A stretch of DNA of 64,000 nt from Gammaproteobacteria bacterium (GTDB taxonomy: Bacteria; Pseudomonadota; Gammaproteobacteria; Pseudomonadales; Azotimanducaceae): positions 1-64,000 of the forward strand of contig JAPOXO010000101.1 in assembly GCA_026707045.1 (NCBI GenBank). The letters are read 5' to 3'. This document shows, piece by piece, positions 28,469 through 38,652 of this stretch. The notes below the pieces were generated by a model. It did not search any database, was not told the DNA's origin, and saw nothing but the letters and a program-made list of their open reading frames with translations. The position numbers were made by a program, and so were the translations under genes. Positions within the stretch are counted from its first letter, which is position 1, and each line of letters opens with the position of its first letter.

Positions 28469-31400
28469 CTACAGCCGCATTAGCGCAACGTTTCCACCCG
28501 TTGCCGTCTCATTTCGACTAACCACTCTTTCCACTACAAAACGCTGCAGGTAAAACGGACCTCCGGCCTTTGGTCCTGTTCCGGACAAGCCCTCTCCACC
28601 AAACGGTTGGGTGCCGACAACAGCACCAATTATTGATCGGTTCACGTACAGATTGCCCGTCCGAATTTGGTCAGTAAACATGTCGATTGTCGACTCGATG
28701 CGGCTGTGAATACCGAAGGTCAGTCCATAGCCCAGCGCATTGATTTCTCCGACAAGATTCTCAATGTCTTGCTTTTTGAATCGATGGACTCCCATGATCG
28801 GCCCAAAATATTCGGTATTGAAGGAGGATATGTTCGAAGCATCCACCACAGTAGGTAGAACAAAGTGCCCTACTTCAGGCAGGTCTGTTTTCATTCGATA
28901 GAGCAACTTGTTGTCACCAACGCTTGATTCCAACCAATTTCTCGCTTCCGCGTCGATGACTGGTCCAACATTGACGCTCCAGTCTCCTGGATTTCCAATG
29001 CTCAGCGCATCGATCGCTCCGTACACCAATTCCATTACTTCGTCCGCGATCTCTTCCTGAATGCAAAGTAGCCGCAATGCCGAACATCTTTGTCCTGCAC
29101 TCTTGAACGCGGAAAGAACGATATCGTCGACCACGTGCTCCACCTGGGCCGAAGAATCCACAATCATTACGTTTACACCACCTGTCTCTGCAATCAATGG
29201 AACTAGTGGCCCATCTTGATTGGCGAGCGACTGTGCAATCGACTTGGCGGCCGCAACGGACCCCGTAAAGGCAACGCCATCGATCAAAGGATGGGAGACG
29301 ATTTGTTTTCCTACATCGTCTCCTCCGGGGATGACTCGAAATGTTTTAGGCTCAATTCCGGACTCGTAGGCTAAATCTCTAACTCGAAGTGCGACTAGGC
29401 ACGTCTGGGGTGCAGGTTTGGCTACAACGGTATTTCCCGTGACCAAGGCTGCAGCTATGGGACCAACAAAGATCGAAACTGGAAAGTTCCAGGGACTGAT
29501 TGTTGCGAAAGTACCTCGAGGATACGCCTTGAGGATGTTAGTTTCCCCCGTGGGTGAGGGCAATTCGTTCGTACCATGAAGGAGTTTCGCTTGAGCGGCG
29601 TAGTAACGGCAAAAGTCCTCAGCTTCTCTCAGCTCGTTAATTGCATCTTCTACAGACTTGCCAGCTTCGCGATTTAGCAGTGCAACAAGCTCTTCCCGGT
29701 GACTAACTAGGGAATCCGCCCACAAATCTATTTTCTTTGCTCGATCCTCTATGGCCACAGTGGACCAATAGTCCTGTGCGCCGTGAACTTCCTCAATGTA
29801 GTGTGCTACCTGAACGCTGTTGACCGATGCATACCTTCCCACCCTATCGATCGGATCGCTGGGGCTGGTAACTTCGGTCCCATCCTCAGCGAAGTCCCAC
29901 TGGTGGGTGGTCCACTTACCGACTGCCTTTTGAAAAGGATCCCGCAGACAGGTGTTTCCAAAGTCGATTCCGAACGAATTAGTCCTTTCTTGTCCGTACA
30001 GTTCGCTCGGCATTCGAATTTGCCTGTGCTTGTGTTGCTCGTCAGATTCAACTTGATTGATTGGATCGCTAACAACTTGCTCAACCGACAATTCTGAATC
30101 GAAAATCCTATTGACAAAGCTCGTGTTGGCACCATTCTCTAGCAGTCGCCGCATTAAGTACGGCATTAGGTCTTTGTGATTTCCGACGGGTACATACACT
30201 CGGCAGCCAGGATAGTCGTTGAACTGTCGGCGAGCGACTTGATGCAGCAACTCGCCCATTCCGTAAATTCGCTGGAATTCGTAAGGTTTGCCCTCTCCCA
30301 AGCAATGTACGGAGGCAATTGTGTGTGCGTTATGTGTTGCGAACTGAGGAAAGATGCTTTCGCTGTGTCCAAACATCTTTCCCATGCAGGTCAGATAGGA
30401 CAGGTCGGTATTCTGCTTTTGCGTGTAGACCGGAAACTGTACTAGGCCATTCACCTGGGCATGTTTGATCTCATAGTCCCAATACGCTCCCTTGACCAAG
30501 CGTACGTTGATTTTGGTTTGGTTGGTTCGAGCTAGCTCTGCCAACCAGTCAATAAGCGCAACCGCTCTCTTCGAGTAAGCCTGCGTCACAACTCCCAGTC
30601 CTTCCCATTCTCTAATGACCGGATTCTTAAGCAATTCTTCGACGACTCTCAGGCCTACTTCGCATCGTTCTGACTCTTCTCCGTCAATCGTGAGCGGGAC
30701 ACCTGCTTGCGCCGCTCTAAGGCACAACGGTTCCATCATCTCTACCAAACCAGCGACGGCAGACTTGGCATTGAGCGGCTCAATTCTTGGATGCAATGCA
30801 GTTAGCTTCACGGACATTCCATGTCCAAGTTCGGATTTTGAACGATGAGATGCAATGTGATTCAACGCTTCCATGTAGGAGTCGAAGTAGCGGTCCGCAA
30901 CTTCAAATGATCGTGCGCCCTCTCCTAACATATCGAACGAAGCGGTCCACTTGGTCCTTGACACAGCTTCTTCGATGGTCTCCCCTGCCACAAACGCACC
31001 GCTAAGAATGTCTAAAGCCGTCATTAGCGCGTTTCGAGTAACGGTTTCGCCGGCACGAGTAGCAAAACGAGAGAACCAACGATTTGCATCGTCACGAACT
31101 TCGGCCCCCAACTCAATCAGATTGCCAGTGAGGATCAACGCCCACGTACCGGCATTGACAAATACGGAGTCGGATCCGCCAGCGTGTTTGGACCAGTCTC
31201 CCTGACGCAATTTCTCTGAAATCAGTTCTTCAGCAGTTCGCTCGTCCGGGATTCGTAGGAGTGCTTCGACTAAGCACAGCAGAACAACCCCTTCTTCGCT
31301 AGTTAATCCGTATTCGTGCAGAAATCGCTCAACTATGGGACTCTCGTTCTTACGTTCGCGACACTCGGCTACAAGGCTTCTGGCATCTATCTGAACTTGT

Positions 31401-31510
31401 TCGCGTTGAGCAACCGTGAACTGCTGCGTGTTGAGCAGGTTGGCTATTGCATCGTCTTCGGTTCGCAAAAGAGATCGTCCAAGATCGAGCCACCGTTCCT
31501 GCATCGTCAT
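28469..31510 (-). CDS. putA: bifunctional proline dehydrogenase / glutamate semialdehyde dehydrogenase
   Basis: This 1013-residue PutA of the short type oxidises proline to pyrroline-5-carboxylate and then to glutamate with substrate channelling. The FAD-dependent PRODH barrel occupies roughly residues 150-470 (VKLTALHPRIEPLNAK, INVRLVKGAYWDYEIK, YQ-rich and RLLENGANTSFVNR segments). The NAD-dependent aldehyde dehydrogenase follows from about 520, with FATISPWNFPVSIFVGPIAA, the Glu of LIAETGGVNVM and the catalytic Cys of KSAGQRCSALRLL. It lacks the N-terminal ribbon-helix-helix repressor domain of the E. coli protein, so it does not regulate its own gene that way. No proline transporter putP is adjacent. 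Confidence 0.96.
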   Translation of the reverse strand: MTMQERWLDLGRSLLRTEDDAIANLLNTQQFTVAQREQVQIDARSLVAECRERKNESPIVERFLHEYGLTSEEGVVLLCLVEALLRIPDERTAEELISEKLRQGDWSKHAGGSDSVFVNAGTWALILTGNLIELGAEVRDDANRWFSRFATRAGETVTRNALMTALDILSGAFVAGETIEEAVSRTKWTASFDMLGEGARSFEVADRYFDSYMEALNHIASHRSKSELGHGMSVKLTALHPRIEPLNAKSAVAGLVEMMEPLCLRAAQAGVPLTIDGEESERCEVGLRVVEELLKNPVIREWEGLGVVTQAYSKRAVALIDWLAELARTNQTKINVRLVKGAYWDYEIKHAQVNGLVQFPVYTQKQNTDLSYLTCMGKMFGHSESIFPQFATHNAHTIASVHCLGEGKPYEFQRIYGMGELLHQVARRQFNDYPGCRVYVPVGNHKDLMPYLMRRLLENGANTSFVNRIFDSELSVEQVVSDPINQVESDEQHKHRQIRMPSELYGQERTNSFGIDFGNTCLRDPFQKAVGKWTTHQWDFAEDGTEVTSPSDPIDRVGRYASVNSVQVAHYIEEVHGAQDYWSTVAIEDRAKKIDLWADSLVSHREELVALLNREAGKSVEDAINELREAEDFCRYYAAQAKLLHGTNELPSPTGETNILKAYPRGTFATISPWNFPVSIFVGPIAAALVTGNTVVAKPAPQTCLVALRVRDLAYESGIEPKTFRVIPGGDDVGKQIVSHPLIDGVAFTGSVAAAKSIAQSLANQDGPLVPLIAETGGVNVMIVDSSAQVEHVVDDIVLSAFKSAGQRCSALRLLCIQEEIADEVMELVYGAIDALSIGNPGDWSVNVGPVIDAEARNWLESSVGDNKLLYRMKTDLPEVGHFVLPTVVDASNISSFNTEYFGPIMGVHRFKKQDIENLVGEINALGYGLTFGIHSRIESTIDMFTDQIRTGNLYVNRSIIGAVVGTQPFGGEGLSGTGPKAGGPFYLQRFVVERVVSRNETATGGNVALMRL

Positions 31511-31599
31511 GTTGGTTGTCCTTTTTCTAATCTCAAATTTTGTGAAAAACTGCTAGATTCGTCAGATTTAAAGCCCGAGCTAAGCCGTTTTAGTTGTGG

Positions 31600-32835
31600 C
31601 TAACTAATAGTCTCAGCCTCGGGTCTGCCGGAAACTCCAGAGATCATGTTTCTGGCTTCTTTCGACGACTTTAAAGAAGGTTTTCCACGAGCCGCAAAAT
31701 TGAAAGGTTCCGTATCAATGTCTTCCAGATTTCGTTCTCCAGCTAGCACTTCCTGTTTCCACTGATCGTGCTCACTCTGACGGTCGTGAAACTCGGGCAT
31801 TACTTCTCGCGCAAACAGAGACAGACTGGCGCAGATGTCCACATGTGAGTTCTTTCCTGCCTGATTAAGCAATATCACTTGATCAACATTTGCCTTCTCC
31901 AATTCACGAAGACGATTTCTGATTGTCTCTGGGGATCCAATGAGCTCACTCCCAGATCTACGCTTGCCTTCAGGTGTTTGTTTCCACTGCTGATAGCGTT
32001 CCCAAAAGTTGATTGCTCCGGGTGCAAATGGACCTTCCTTGTTGTAAAGTTGAAGTGCAAATTGAAAGAACGTCCAGCCGTCGGCTTTCTGCCATGCTTC
32101 TTCGTCCGTTTCTGCACACATGAAGCCGGACACAACCGCAATATTGGGATTGACTTCATACTCCTCAAGCTTCTCTAGTCCATGCACGAAAGTGTTGTAG
32201 TAAGCATTCACCCATGCTCGAGCAGCTTCCAAACTGACGAATTTGAAGCACAAGGATCCCATCCCTCGACGGGCAGCGTAACGAATTGTGTCTAGCTGCG
32301 AACAAGCGATCCATAGAGGCGGATGAGGTTTCTGCAGTGGCTTGGGAACAACACAGCGCAAAGGAAACTTGAAGAACTCACCATCGTATTCCCATCCGTG
32401 ATTCCAAAACATGGGCAATGTACACCGGACAGCATCTTCCCATACATCTCTCTTGTCGCGGAATCGCAAATTGAACGGATGTAGTTCGGTTACGGATGCT
32501 CCTTCACCGAGTCCTAGTTCCACTCTCCCATCTGAAATCAAATCCAGTGTTGCGATTCTCTCGGCGACGCGCGCCGGATGATTGGTGGTGAGCTGTACGA
32601 TTCCGTGTCCCAGTCGAATCTGCTTCGTGCGCTGGCTGGCGGCTCCCAAAAAGACTTCAGGAGCGGATGAATGAGAGTACTCCTCAAGAAAGTGATGTTC
32701 GACTTCCCAGGCATAGTCAATCCCTAGCCGGTCGGCCAGCTCGATCTGAGCAAGCGATTCCTTCAGCAGCTGGTGTTCGCCGTTTGGCTCCCAATCACGC
32801 GGCAGTTGGTGCTCGTAAAAGATCCCAAATTTCAT
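31600..32835 (-). CDS. LLM-class flavin-dependent oxidoreductase (luciferase-like)
   Basis: This bacterial-luciferase-like monooxygenase starts MKFGIFYEHQLPRDW, the usual first strand of the TIM barrel. Other typical segments are ADRLGIDYAWEVEHHFLEE, IRLGHGIVQLTTNHPARVAE and GRVELGLGEGASVTE, and ELIGSPETIRNRLRELE near the end. Members use reduced FMN or F420 to oxidise diverse organic substrates. The ATG at 32835 places the first strand at the N-terminus. A frame open a further 30 residues upstream would add an unlikely Arg-rich leader. The substrate is unknown, and no flavin reductase partner is adjacent. Confidence 0.88.
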   Translation of the reverse strand: MKFGIFYEHQLPRDWEPNGEHQLLKESLAQIELADRLGIDYAWEVEHHFLEEYSHSSAPEVFLGAASQRTKQIRLGHGIVQLTTNHPARVAERIATLDLISDGRVELGLGEGASVTELHPFNLRFRDKRDVWEDAVRCTLPMFWNHGWEYDGEFFKFPLRCVVPKPLQKPHPPLWIACSQLDTIRYAARRGMGSLCFKFVSLEAARAWVNAYYNTFVHGLEKLEEYEVNPNIAVVSGFMCAETDEEAWQKADGWTFFQFALQLYNKEGPFAPGAINFWERYQQWKQTPEGKRRSGSELIGSPETIRNRLRELEKANVDQVILLNQAGKNSHVDICASLSLFAREVMPEFHDRQSEHDQWKQEVLAGERNLEDIDTEPFNFAARGKPSLKSSKEARNMISGVSGRPEAETIS

Positions 32836-33256
32836 CTGTTTATTCCGTCGCCTTCTTCTCTTCGGATTATTTTCAATACATTCTTCACTTCCATCACAAA
32901 TTTGCCACGACGGCTGTAAATCCAATTGAAGTCAAGATTCATTAGACCAGATTGCAATCAGTACGAGTACCGGTTTGATTGACGCCAAATCGAGATGAAG
33001 TGAAATTAAACACAATGGGTCCGTTACTTGAATCAGCAAGCCCAATTCGAAGCTCGCTATTCACCGTACTTTAGTTCAGCGCAAGCTTTAGCCAATAGCA
33101 TTGAGTGAACCTCATTGTGTCTCTCGAGTCTTAGTACAAAATAGTGATTGGATGATTCAGGTTGTCTAGGGAGAGTCACGACACTAAATGGCCTGGAAAC
33201 ACCCGAATGGATCAGGAATAGTCATGCACTCACAAATACGCAGTTCATCGAGACAT
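32836..33256. other. divergent intergenic region
   Basis: About 420 bases separate the luciferase-like gene (minus) and the DUF2799 gene (plus), so both promoters should be here. I see no strong promoter match, palindrome or extra gene. Confidence 0.4.
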
Positions 33257-33991
33257 TTGGATCACAAAAGCAGACATCACATCTCTCGTCGAGTTTTGGT
33301 TGTCTGTCGTTCGACAATGCTTACCTTTCTGGTTGTAAGCACATGTGCAGTATTCCTTTCCTCCTGCGCATCCTTGAGTGAAGTCGATTGTCATTACGCC
33401 GACTGGTATGCAAAAGGTCTTGTAGACGGCGCAAACGGAACTACGATGGAGCAATTCAACAGGTATGTGAAGGACTGTTCCCGCCACGGAGTCTCGCCCG
33501 ACCGTACGCAATACATGGATGGCCGAGAAACTGGATTGGAATCTTACTGTACAAGAGCTCGCGGATTCGCAACGGGCCATTCAGGAGGAGAGTACAAGTA
33601 CGTATGTCCAACTTCATCGGAACAACAATTCCTTTCCGGTTACGATCCTGGGCGTCGACTGCACAACGCGGAATTCGACGTACAGTCAATCAATGCGAGC
33701 ATTAGGAGTCTCAACAGCTCGATTGACAGACTAGAAAGAGAACTCGAGAGGTTCGAATTAGAAAGAATGCGAGGAGACAAGGCAACCGATGACGGAGAGC
33801 CGGACACAGAGACAGAAGACGAAAAAACAGAACGCAGAGTGAGAGAGATCACTCGCATTGAGTCAGAAATCGCCAATAAACAGCAACAAATTCGACGTCA
33901 ATACGAGCTTAAAGTTGATGTGATGGTGACGTATCGTGAAACCGTGCGAGAAGTTGAGGATCTGGGGTTCACTGTGAACGAAAAATACTGA
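33257..33991 (+). CDS. DUF2799-type lipoprotein
   Basis: The product has a signal peptide ending in a lipobox (AVFLSSC), so it is probably lipidated. The mature part has the DUF2799 pattern DWYAKGLVDGANG, then GRETGLESYC and QFLSGYDPGRRL, and ends in a long charged coiled coil. Location in the outer membrane or periplasm is inferred, and the molecular role is unknown. The start is uncertain. TTG 33257 gives a basic n-region (SRRV) ahead of the hydrophobic core, whereas ATG 33317 would leave no positive charge, and a frame open from 33188 makes an over-long leader. Confidence 0.8.
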   Translation: MDHKSRHHISRRVLVVCRSTMLTFLVVSTCAVFLSSCASLSEVDCHYADWYAKGLVDGANGTTMEQFNRYVKDCSRHGVSPDRTQYMDGRETGLESYCTRARGFATGHSGGEYKYVCPTSSEQQFLSGYDPGRRLHNAEFDVQSINASIRSLNSSIDRLERELERFELERMRGDKATDDGEPDTETEDEKTERRVREITRIESEIANKQQQIRRQYELKVDVMVTYRETVREVEDLGFTVNEKY

Positions 33992-34025
33992 GCAAGATAT
34001 TTGATCACTTTCCTGTCAAGATCAA

Positions 34026-34068
34026 GACCCAATTGATCAATTGAGGGTCGTGGTTTGTGTTCAGACCC
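34026..34068 (+). repeat. alternative hairpins after the DUF2799 gene
   Basis: GACCC (34026-34030), GGGTC (34045-34049) and GACCC (34064-34068) can pair in two mutually exclusive ways. The first stem encloses the perfect palindrome CAATTGATCAATTG (34030-34043). Placed 35 bases after the lipoprotein stop and before tRNA-Met, this may end the upstream transcript. There is no T-run, so it is a hairpin candidate only. Confidence 0.4.
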
Positions 34069-34133
34069 CAAATCATTCATTGGTCTCAAACTACAATACG
34101 CGGATTAATCCTTCGAATGTTCAACGAAGTGTT

Positions 34134-34210
34134 GGCTACGTAGCTCAGTGGGTAAGAGCACAGCACTCATAATGCTGGGGTCGTTGGTTCGAGTCCAACC
34201 GTAGCTACCA
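34134..34210 (+). tRNA. tRNA-Met (CAT), elongator
   Basis: The sequence folds as a full cloverleaf. The acceptor is GGCTACG paired with CGTAGCT (first pair a G-U wobble), the D-arm is GCTC...GAGC, the anticodon stem CAGCA/TGCTG carries loop CTCATAA, and the T-arm is GTTGG-TTCGAGT-CCAAC. CCA is encoded. The anticodon is CAT. The acceptor and loop match the elongator-Met type (like E. coli metT) rather than the initiator, which has an unpaired first position. A tRNA-Ile2 with lysidine at C34 is the less likely alternative. Confidence 0.95.
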
Positions 34211-34303
34211 CCTCGTATTGGAGTACATCCAAGGACACGCTCGAGGATCGACTAATCCTCCACGATAAAACAATTCGAAGACTCAAAGCACAAAGTCACA
34301 TTC

Positions 34304-35419
34304 ATGAAGAAATTCTTACTGGGTGCCATGCAAATTGGACTCATCTTGTTGTTCTTAGTAGTGGCGTTTGTGTTCTCACGTGCACCTTCTATTGAAGACT
34401 TTCAGTCGGAAATGGACGAGTCCGCATCCAGCACCACAAGTTCTATACGTGTGTCAGTAGTGCGTCCAGAATCCAATCCAGAAAATCTCCTGGTAGACAC
34501 TACAGGAACGGTCGAAGCTCGAAATACCGTGTCCTTGACATCCCAAGTGTCGGGTCAAGTAGTTTGGGTGTCGGAAAACTTGAGAGACGGTAGTTCCTTC
34601 GATAGAGATGAGGAATTGCTCAGAATCGACCCTCATGAATTTGAGCTCGCGGTTGCACAAGCCGAAGCCAATCTGGATTCTGCAAATGCAAACCTGGAAT
34701 TGCGTTTGGCAGAAAGCAAGGCAGGTAAGGAAAACTGGGAGATCATGAACGGCAGCGACGAGGTTCCCGAACTGGTCGCGAGGACTCCTCAAATTGCTCA
34801 GTCTCGTGCGAGTATCTCAACTGCTGAAGCAAACTTGGAAATTGCAAAACTCCAATTGTCACGAACATCGGTTTCCCTTCCGTTTAATGGCAAGATATTG
34901 ACGGCGGACGTGGGACCGGGACAATTCCTAACAAGAGGTCAACCATTCGGACTTGCATACGACTCAAACTCTCTGGAACTTCGAGTAAACGTTTCTGAGA
35001 ACGAGATGTTATTGCTGAAACCAGCAAAGGGTCGCACAGCGACCGTTCTGATGGGCGGAAGGAAATTCGAAGCGCAGGTTGAACGCACTTCCTCTTCTGT
35101 CGATAGTAGAAATCGCACAACAACTCTTTATTTGACGTTTCAATCGAGTCATGAGCTGGTGCCTGGCCACTTTGTTGACGTTCTCATTTACGGCCGCGAA
35201 ACCATAGAGAGCTATCGACTTCCTGAAACGGTAGAACAGACACAATCTTCCATATGGATCGTACGAAACGACGAACTTGAACTTCAGACGCTTCAAGTTA
35301 TTGCGCGAGAGGGAAACGAAATCATAGTTTCCGCGTTCGACTATGGTGATGGGATTGTTGTTGGAGCACTCAACAACGCAGAGCCCGGCACGAACGTTGT
35401 CGTGAACAACCCGCTGTGA
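34304..35419 (+). CDS. RND efflux periplasmic adaptor subunit (system 2)
   Basis: This 371-residue membrane fusion protein has an N-terminal hydrophobic anchor (residues 5-25), first lipoyl half LTSQVSGQVVWVSENLRDGS, a coiled-coil hairpin rich in Ala and Glu (residues 105-175), second lipoyl half SLPFNGKILTADVGPGQF and a beta-barrel. It corresponds to the adaptor at 17064 but is clearly diverged. The permease gene overlaps its stop as GTGA, which indicates translational coupling. No outer-membrane channel gene is adjacent. Confidence 0.92.
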   Translation: MKKFLLGAMQIGLILLFLVVAFVFSRAPSIEDFQSEMDESASSTTSSIRVSVVRPESNPENLLVDTTGTVEARNTVSLTSQVSGQVVWVSENLRDGSSFDRDEELLRIDPHEFELAVAQAEANLDSANANLELRLAESKAGKENWEIMNGSDEVPELVARTPQIAQSRASISTAEANLEIAKLQLSRTSVSLPFNGKILTADVGPGQFLTRGQPFGLAYDSNSLELRVNVSENEMLLLKPAKGRTATVLMGGRKFEAQVERTSSSVDSRNRTTTLYLTFQSSHELVPGHFVDVLIYGRETIESYRLPETVEQTQSSIWIVRNDELELQTLQVIAREGNEIIVSAFDYGDGIVVGALNNAEPGTNVVVNNPL

Positions 35420-38400
35420 CAGAGCTTTCATCTCAGACGAAGAGCGCTCAGTCAGCGCTCACGTCGCGCGCTTCGCTGATCACCTTTTTCGCCAACAATC
35501 CTGTGGCGGCAAATCTGCTCATGGCCGTCCTTCTTCTAGGTGGATTCCTGGCTGCTAGAAGTCTGCCTGCTCAAATATTCCCCGATATTGATTCTCAGAT
35601 CATTACGGTATCTATCCCATACCTGGGGGCTACTCCATCAGAAGTTGAAGAGAGCATCACACGCCGAGTAGATGAAGCATTGCGAGGTATCGATGGGGTT
35701 GATCGTGTAGTTTCAAAAGCTTCCGAAGGTTACGGTCGGATCACAGTAGAACTCAAGGACTTTGCGAACACTGAGAAAGTAAAAGACGACGTTCAATCTG
35801 CCGTTGATCGGATCTCAGACTTTCCGCCTTCCGACGCTGAAGAACCCGAAGTGGTCAAAGTGGAAACTTTTCAGAACGTGATGAAACTCGCCGTTCGATC
35901 AAACGGGGATGAGTTCCACCTCGATGCCGCGGCGCGTAAGCTCGAAGAAGACCTTCTAGCGATCGAAGGGGTTTCGCACGTGCGACTGGAAGGAAATCGA
36001 GCCTATGAAATCGCCGTTGAAGTGAGCGAAGAAAAACTACGGCAATATCAACTATCAATAGGCGAAGTAGCCAATGCAATCAGAGCATCTTCACTGAATT
36101 TGTCTTCAGGAGAAATCCGCACGCAAGCCGGAGATTTGCTACTTCGTACCGACCAAAAGAGGGAAGTTGGACCTGAATTCGAAGATATAGTGATTCGAGC
36201 TTTGCCGGGAGGTACGGTTCTCCGTATAGCCGACGTCGCAACGGTCATCGACGGCTTTGTCGATGAAGAATTGAGTCAAGAGATAAACGGGGACCGAGCG
36301 GTATTCGTCCAAGTTCAAGCTTCCAAAGGACAGAACATACTCGGCGTCGCCGAAATCCTCTACGAGTTCATCGAAAACTATAAAACGGCGCCTGGCATCG
36401 ACATCTGGGTTTGGGAAGATGATGCCGAACTTCTCCAAAGTCGACTTAGTCTCTTGCTCCGCAACGGTGCGCTGGGCTTTGCCCTTGTGTTCATGTTTCT
36501 TGTTGTGATGCTAGATCTTCGACTGGCATTTTGGGTGGCAATGGGCGTTCCCATATCGTTCTTGGGTGGTTTCATCTTCTTCGACTTCTTTTCGGTGGAT
36601 ATCAATATGATCTCGTTATTCGCGTTGATCATCGTCCTCGGAATTGTGGTGGACGATGCCATCGTTGTCGGGGAGAACATTGGCAGCGAACAACGCAAGG
36701 GACTTCGCGGAAGCGTGGCATCCGTTGAGGGAGTCCGGGGAGTTTTCTCTCCCGTCACAGTGGGCGTAGTAACAACGATGGCGGCCTTCGCTCCGCTTCT
36801 TTTCGTTACTGGCACGATGGGACAATTCTTGGGAATTGTCCCGATTGTGGTGATATCCATTCTCGCTATTTCGCTCGTAGAAGTTTTCTTCATTTTGCCC
36901 GCACACTTGTCCCATGAGCAACGTTGGAGTCGTTGGCCGTTGGATCGGATTCAGGACTATGTAGCCGACAAGGTTGAGACGTTTAGAGACACCACTGTTA
37001 AGTTTGCGGTGAAGCATGCGGGTCACCACCGCTACATGACACTCATCTACGGATTTGGATTGCTCGCACTAGCGGTTGTACTGGTAGTTAACGGCGCTGT
37101 TCGAATGGAGTTCTTTCCCTCTGTGGAGTCCTCGAGCATTGCAATCGAAGTGGACTTTCCCGTGGGAACGCCGTTTGAGATAAATCGTTCAGTTGCAATG
37201 AGAATCGATGAGGCCGTAAAAGCCGTGAATGAGCAGTTGGGCGGGACAGCCGTAAGCGCAGTAGCGATTACGGCCGGAGGCAGAACTGCGGATTCTCGAG
37301 GCCCACCAACTGGAGATCCACAGACCATGCAAACGGCTCGAAATTTGGCAAGTATTGACGTACAACTAAAGCCAGAACCTATTCGAACAGTTTCTGCCCG
37401 CGAAGTTGAAAGCAGGATTCGCCAAAAACTCGGACCCGTGCCTGAGGCAGAGTCTGTCAATTTTGCATCCAGTCTCATATCGGAGTCCACGGTTCTCGAG
37501 TACGAACTGACTCACGATGACGACGGAATACTGCAAGAATCCGTTGAAACCATGCGCCGCCGAATGCAACAAATGCCAATGTTGACTGATTTGCGGGACA
37601 CGCTTAGTGACGGCAAGCGTCAGTTTGATATCGAACTCACTCCGGAGGGAGAGGCTGTCGGTCTTTCGCAAGCCGTCGTGGCACGCCAGCTGCGTCAGAG
37701 TTTCTTTGGCGAAGAAGTTCAGCGCATTCAACGAGGTCGAGAGGAGGTTAAGGTAATGGTTCGCTATCCAGCCAATGAAAGGCGGAGCACTAGCAACTTC
37801 TTCAAAACAAGAATTCGTCTAAATGACGGCACTGAATTGCCGCTTTCTGCTGTTGCCAAAGTATCTGAAACCCGAAGTTTTTCTGCAATAGATCGTGTCG
37901 ATGGTCTTCGAGTCGTCACGATTTCTGCAGAAGTGGACAACAAACTTGCAACAACCGGGGAGGCAGCTGGACGCATACAACGGGACTTGATTCCGGAGCT
38001 AGAAGCACAGTATCTAGGGCTTAGTATTGGTCAGGCGGGGTTTGGCCGAGAACAGTCCAGAGATTTGGGATCATTGGGCCGACTTGCAACGATAGCAATT
38101 ATTGTGATCTTCGCATTGATTGCATCCCTCATGAGAAGTTACTCCATGCCTCTCGTGATATTGGCTGGAATACCTTTCGGCGCAGCAGGAGCTGTGATTG
38201 GTCATTTCTTGCTTGGATACGATCTGTCAATGATTTCGATGTTTGGAATAACTGCTCTCAGTGGAGTTGTCGTCAACGATAGTTTGGTGCTCGTAGATCG
38301 CTATCGACGACTACGGATTGAGAATCCGAATCTACGGGTACAGGAAGCCATAGTGGAAGCGACACGATTGCGATTTCGAGCCATATTTCTCACAACGGCG

Positions 38401-38613
38401 ACAACCGCTTTGGGACTCACTCCTATGCTGTTCGAAACCAGTTTGCAGGCGCGATTCCTCGTGCCCATGGCAGTATCTCTTGCTACAGGTATAGTCTTTG
38501 CAAGCGTTGTAATCATCTTCCTAGTTCCCGCTCTAGTTGTTATTCGGGACGATATCCTAGGCTTGTTTCGTACCAAGACGGAAACTGAAGTTTCTGTAGC
38601 CAGCGTCGACTGA
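35416..38613 (+). CDS. RND efflux permease (system 2)
   Basis: This 1065-residue proton-driven inner-membrane transporter has the usual duplicated RND layout, beginning ITFFANNPVAANLLMAVLLL. TM4 carries the proton-relay pair in GIVVDDAIVV. TM10 reads SGVVVNDSLVLVDRY, again with Asn where AcrB has the relay Lys. It translates from GTG 35416 overlapping the adaptor stop. Together with the pump at 18226 it makes two related but separate pump pairs 17 kb apart. The substrate is unknown. Confidence 0.93.
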   Translation: MTELSSQTKSAQSALTSRASLITFFANNPVAANLLMAVLLLGGFLAARSLPAQIFPDIDSQIITVSIPYLGATPSEVEESITRRVDEALRGIDGVDRVVSKASEGYGRITVELKDFANTEKVKDDVQSAVDRISDFPPSDAEEPEVVKVETFQNVMKLAVRSNGDEFHLDAAARKLEEDLLAIEGVSHVRLEGNRAYEIAVEVSEEKLRQYQLSIGEVANAIRASSLNLSSGEIRTQAGDLLLRTDQKREVGPEFEDIVIRALPGGTVLRIADVATVIDGFVDEELSQEINGDRAVFVQVQASKGQNILGVAEILYEFIENYKTAPGIDIWVWEDDAELLQSRLSLLLRNGALGFALVFMFLVVMLDLRLAFWVAMGVPISFLGGFIFFDFFSVDINMISLFALIIVLGIVVDDAIVVGENIGSEQRKGLRGSVASVEGVRGVFSPVTVGVVTTMAAFAPLLFVTGTMGQFLGIVPIVVISILAISLVEVFFILPAHLSHEQRWSRWPLDRIQDYVADKVETFRDTTVKFAVKHAGHHRYMTLIYGFGLLALAVVLVVNGAVRMEFFPSVESSSIAIEVDFPVGTPFEINRSVAMRIDEAVKAVNEQLGGTAVSAVAITAGGRTADSRGPPTGDPQTMQTARNLASIDVQLKPEPIRTVSAREVESRIRQKLGPVPEAESVNFASSLISESTVLEYELTHDDDGILQESVETMRRRMQQMPMLTDLRDTLSDGKRQFDIELTPEGEAVGLSQAVVARQLRQSFFGEEVQRIQRGREEVKVMVRYPANERRSTSNFFKTRIRLNDGTELPLSAVAKVSETRSFSAIDRVDGLRVVTISAEVDNKLATTGEAAGRIQRDLIPELEAQYLGLSIGQAGFGREQSRDLGSLGRLATIAIIVIFALIASLMRSYSMPLVILAGIPFGAAGAVIGHFLLGYDLSMISMFGITALSGVVVNDSLVLVDRYRRLRIENPNLRVQEAIVEATRLRFRAIFLTTATTALGLTPMLFETSLQARFLVPMAVSLATGIVFASVVIIFLVPALVVIRDDILGLFRTKTETEVSVASVD

Positions 38614-38652
38614 AATATGATTGAGGTCGACGATTGATGTAGAGACAAAGGG

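Noticed and set aside
34134..34210. Initiator tRNA-Met or tRNA-Ile2 with CAT anticodon
   Set aside because: The acceptor's first pair can form (G-U), unlike the initiator, and the sequence closely follows elongator-Met.
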